Source of the DNA: Diphasiastrum complanatum
Lineage: Eukaryota > Streptophyta > Lycopodiopsida > Lycopodiales > Lycopodiaceae
Assembly (NCBI GenBank): GCA_029204225.1
Contig: MU831845.1
Span: forward strand, 1-64,000
Direction of reading: 5' to 3'
Length of the DNA stretch: 64,000 bases
Below the pieces are notes generated by a model that worked only from the letters and a program-made list of their open reading frames with translations, ran no database searches and was not told the DNA's origin. Below are positions 62,417 to 64,000 of the stretch, in pieces (position 1 is the first letter of the stretch; each line of letters begins with the position of its first letter). Both the position numbers and the translations under genes were made by a program.

Positions 62417-63241
62417 CTAAGGTGATGAAGAAAAACTCGAGACCATAAGAGATCCCTCTCCATCACTTGCATGAGCATCTTCCTTCTCTTCATCAGATAT
62501 GTTGGCTTGCTTGAATTGACTCTTCTTTTTTAAGCAATTGGTGGCATAATGCCCCTTTTTGCCACAAAAGAAACACTTGATGTTTTTCTTCTTCTTCTTG
62601 GATGTGGAAGCTTGAGAGGACTCATCCTCTTCTCCTTTCTCCTTGGAAATAAGATTGTTCTTGCTTGAAGAGGATTGGTGTTGATTCTTACTTCTTGTCT
62701 TGTGCTTGTCTTTGGTAAAGAGAACTTTACCATCAATGTTGAGAGACAATCTCTCCATTTTTAAGAGTTTATACTCTTGTCTTGATTCTTCAGAAATGAG
62801 CACACTTTGGAGTGCTTCCAAACTTGGTAGCTCCTCCTTAATGGCATAACTCTGAACAAGGTTGTCATATTCCTCCTTTAACCCATTAAGTATGACTTGA
62901 ACAAGTTCATTTTGGTTGATGGAGTCTCCTATGCATGACAATTCTCTATGGAGGTCTTTAACTCTCATTACATAAGCTGAAGCACATTCATCACTTTTCT
63001 GTACACTTTGAAAAATTTGGTTTCTTAGTGTTAAAAGTCTAGAAGTATTATTTGCCTCATAGATAGACTTGAGAGTATCCCAAACATCTTTGACATTAGT
63101 ACAAGCACCAATTTCTCTTAAGATGTCATTTGAGACATTCATCTTAATATAATGCAGAGCCATCCTGGCTCTCTTTCTGTACTTTGGAATTTCTTGAGGA
63201 ATTTGTGGTTCTTCTTCAATGCCAAGTACAATATCCATCAC
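62417..63241 (-). pseudogene. Copia-3 gag
   Basis: 274 residues on the minus strand, with the first codons of Gag lying just upstream in another frame (SNYSIWKVRMES near 63280). Shows MALHYIKMNVSNDILREIG, SRLLTLRNQIFQSVQKSDECASAYVMRVKDLHREL, LPSLEALQSVLISEESRQEYKLL and the zinc knuckle CFFCGKKGHYATNC. It ends at a TAG that is in frame with the protease immediately downstream. Confidence 0.9.
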
Positions 63242-64000
63242 ATCTTATAGTATTAAGACAGATTCCATTCTAACCTTCCAAATTGAGTAATTGGAGGTTG
63301 ACAATCTTTCACTTGCTTCTAATAGAAAGACACCCATTGAAGTCATAAAGAATGATGGAAATAAAAAAAGATGGATGAAAGAATTGCTTATCTTCTCACT
63401 ATAGAAACCAATCAAGGGTATAGAACCAAATACTATATAAGACTAAACAAAAAACTGTGAGATAGATCTCACTAGCTTGACAATCTCTCTAAAACAAGAT
63501 TTGAATCATCAAAAAAGATAAAGTATGGCAAAAGTTATGGTTCTCTGAATTTCACACATGTGAATTATTCCAAAAATGTCAAATTGGCTCAAATACATAT
63601 TTGTATGAAACAATTTGTCTAGAACCTATAAATCTTGTCTAAATCACATATAGATGAGATTGGTCAACTTCTGGATGATTTTTGTGATCATTCAGGCAAT
63701 AAATGACATGTACTCATGATTTGCCACAGGTCTAGACACCCTACCTACGACTCTTCAAAAGCTTATAACTTCTGATTGGCTTATCTAGCTATCATGATTC
63801 AAATTGCATCAAATTCTACACATTTCTAGCTTTCTAGTGGGCTAATTTGCTTAAAATTTGGATCTAAGGTGAGAGAGAACCACCAAACTGAAAATGGGCG
63901 GATTTCACATGTGCCAGCACCTGAAATTCCGTACAGTACCTGATCTGGCCCATTCAATGTGGTTTGAAACTTAGAATCACAAGAAAACCGCAAACTAGCT
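63242..64000 (-). other. Copia-3 leader (5' untranslated part)
   Basis: Similar to the Copia-1 leader at 2161-2906 read in the opposite direction. It includes the frame-shifted first Gag codons and TTCACACATGTGAA-like sites at about 63550. No other gene. Confidence 0.65.

Larger units (their letters stand above)
59274..64000 (-). mobile_element. Copia-3, minus-strand Ty1/copia element, 5' end outside the window
   Basis: Same internal family as Copia-1 (Gag and RT motifs nearly identical) but with a different LTR. The 3' LTR is 59274-59763, and the domains run leftward from gag at 63241. Leader sequence fills 63242-64000, and the primer site and 5' LTR must lie beyond 64000, so no TSD can be checked. 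Confidence 0.9.

Overview
This is a nuclear plant window, most likely from a large, repeat-rich genome such as a gymnosperm. That placement is inferred from the density of nested, mostly broken retrotransposons and from the split amino-acid-permease gene; no taxon marker was tested. The only apparently intact host gene is an AAP-type amino acid permease in seven exons (17550-20169, +).

Layout. 1-8.7 kb: an old Ty1/copia element (Copia-0) split by a complete younger copia element (Copia-1, 1410-7642, TSD TTACT). 8.8-13.8 kb: a minus-strand Ty3/gypsy remnant split by a deleted LTR element (family I, 10350-13633, TSD GTAAC). 13.8-17.5 kb: unrecognised ORFs, a 124-bp structured inverted-repeat element (15903-16026) and CT/CA microsatellites. 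17.5-20.2 kb: the permease. 21.8 kb: an 85-bp tRNA-like SINE with perfect 15-bp TSDs. 23.0-32.1 kb: pieces of a minus-strand CACTA transposon surrounding a remarkable divergent gene pair. 32.1-41.1 kb: broken copia pieces, a truncated LTR, a dispersed repeat ending in (GA)n and unrecognised minus-strand ORFs. 41.1-55.4 kb: an unrecognised split ORF interrupted by a 12.9-kb composite with three nearly identical LTRs and one TSD (ACAAT); its right half is a nearly complete copia element. 56.7-57.3 kb: second copy of the (GA)n repeat. 59.3-64.0 kb: a minus-strand copia element that runs off the window.

The most interesting region is about 24.6-30.8 kb. A minus-strand gene resembling DUF7869-type transposase-like proteins lies head to head with a plus-strand gene that combines a ParB-like domain with a beta-class (motif IV before motif I) N6-adenine/N4-cytosine DNA methyltransferase domain. 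Between them is a long inverted repeat of about 150-bp arms. A 17-bp palindrome, CCTATGCTNAGCATAGG, recurs at least 17 times across the inverted repeat, upstream of the minus gene and inside introns of the plus gene. I read this as a decayed mobile element carrying a transposase-like protein, its own DNA methylase and a candidate binding-site array. Both genes are broken, mostly at homopolymer runs but also by true stops.

The mobile elements date one another by nesting: Copia-1 is younger than Copia-0, family I is younger than the gypsy remnant, and the three-LTR composite, whose LTRs differ at only a few positions by eye, is the youngest insertion.
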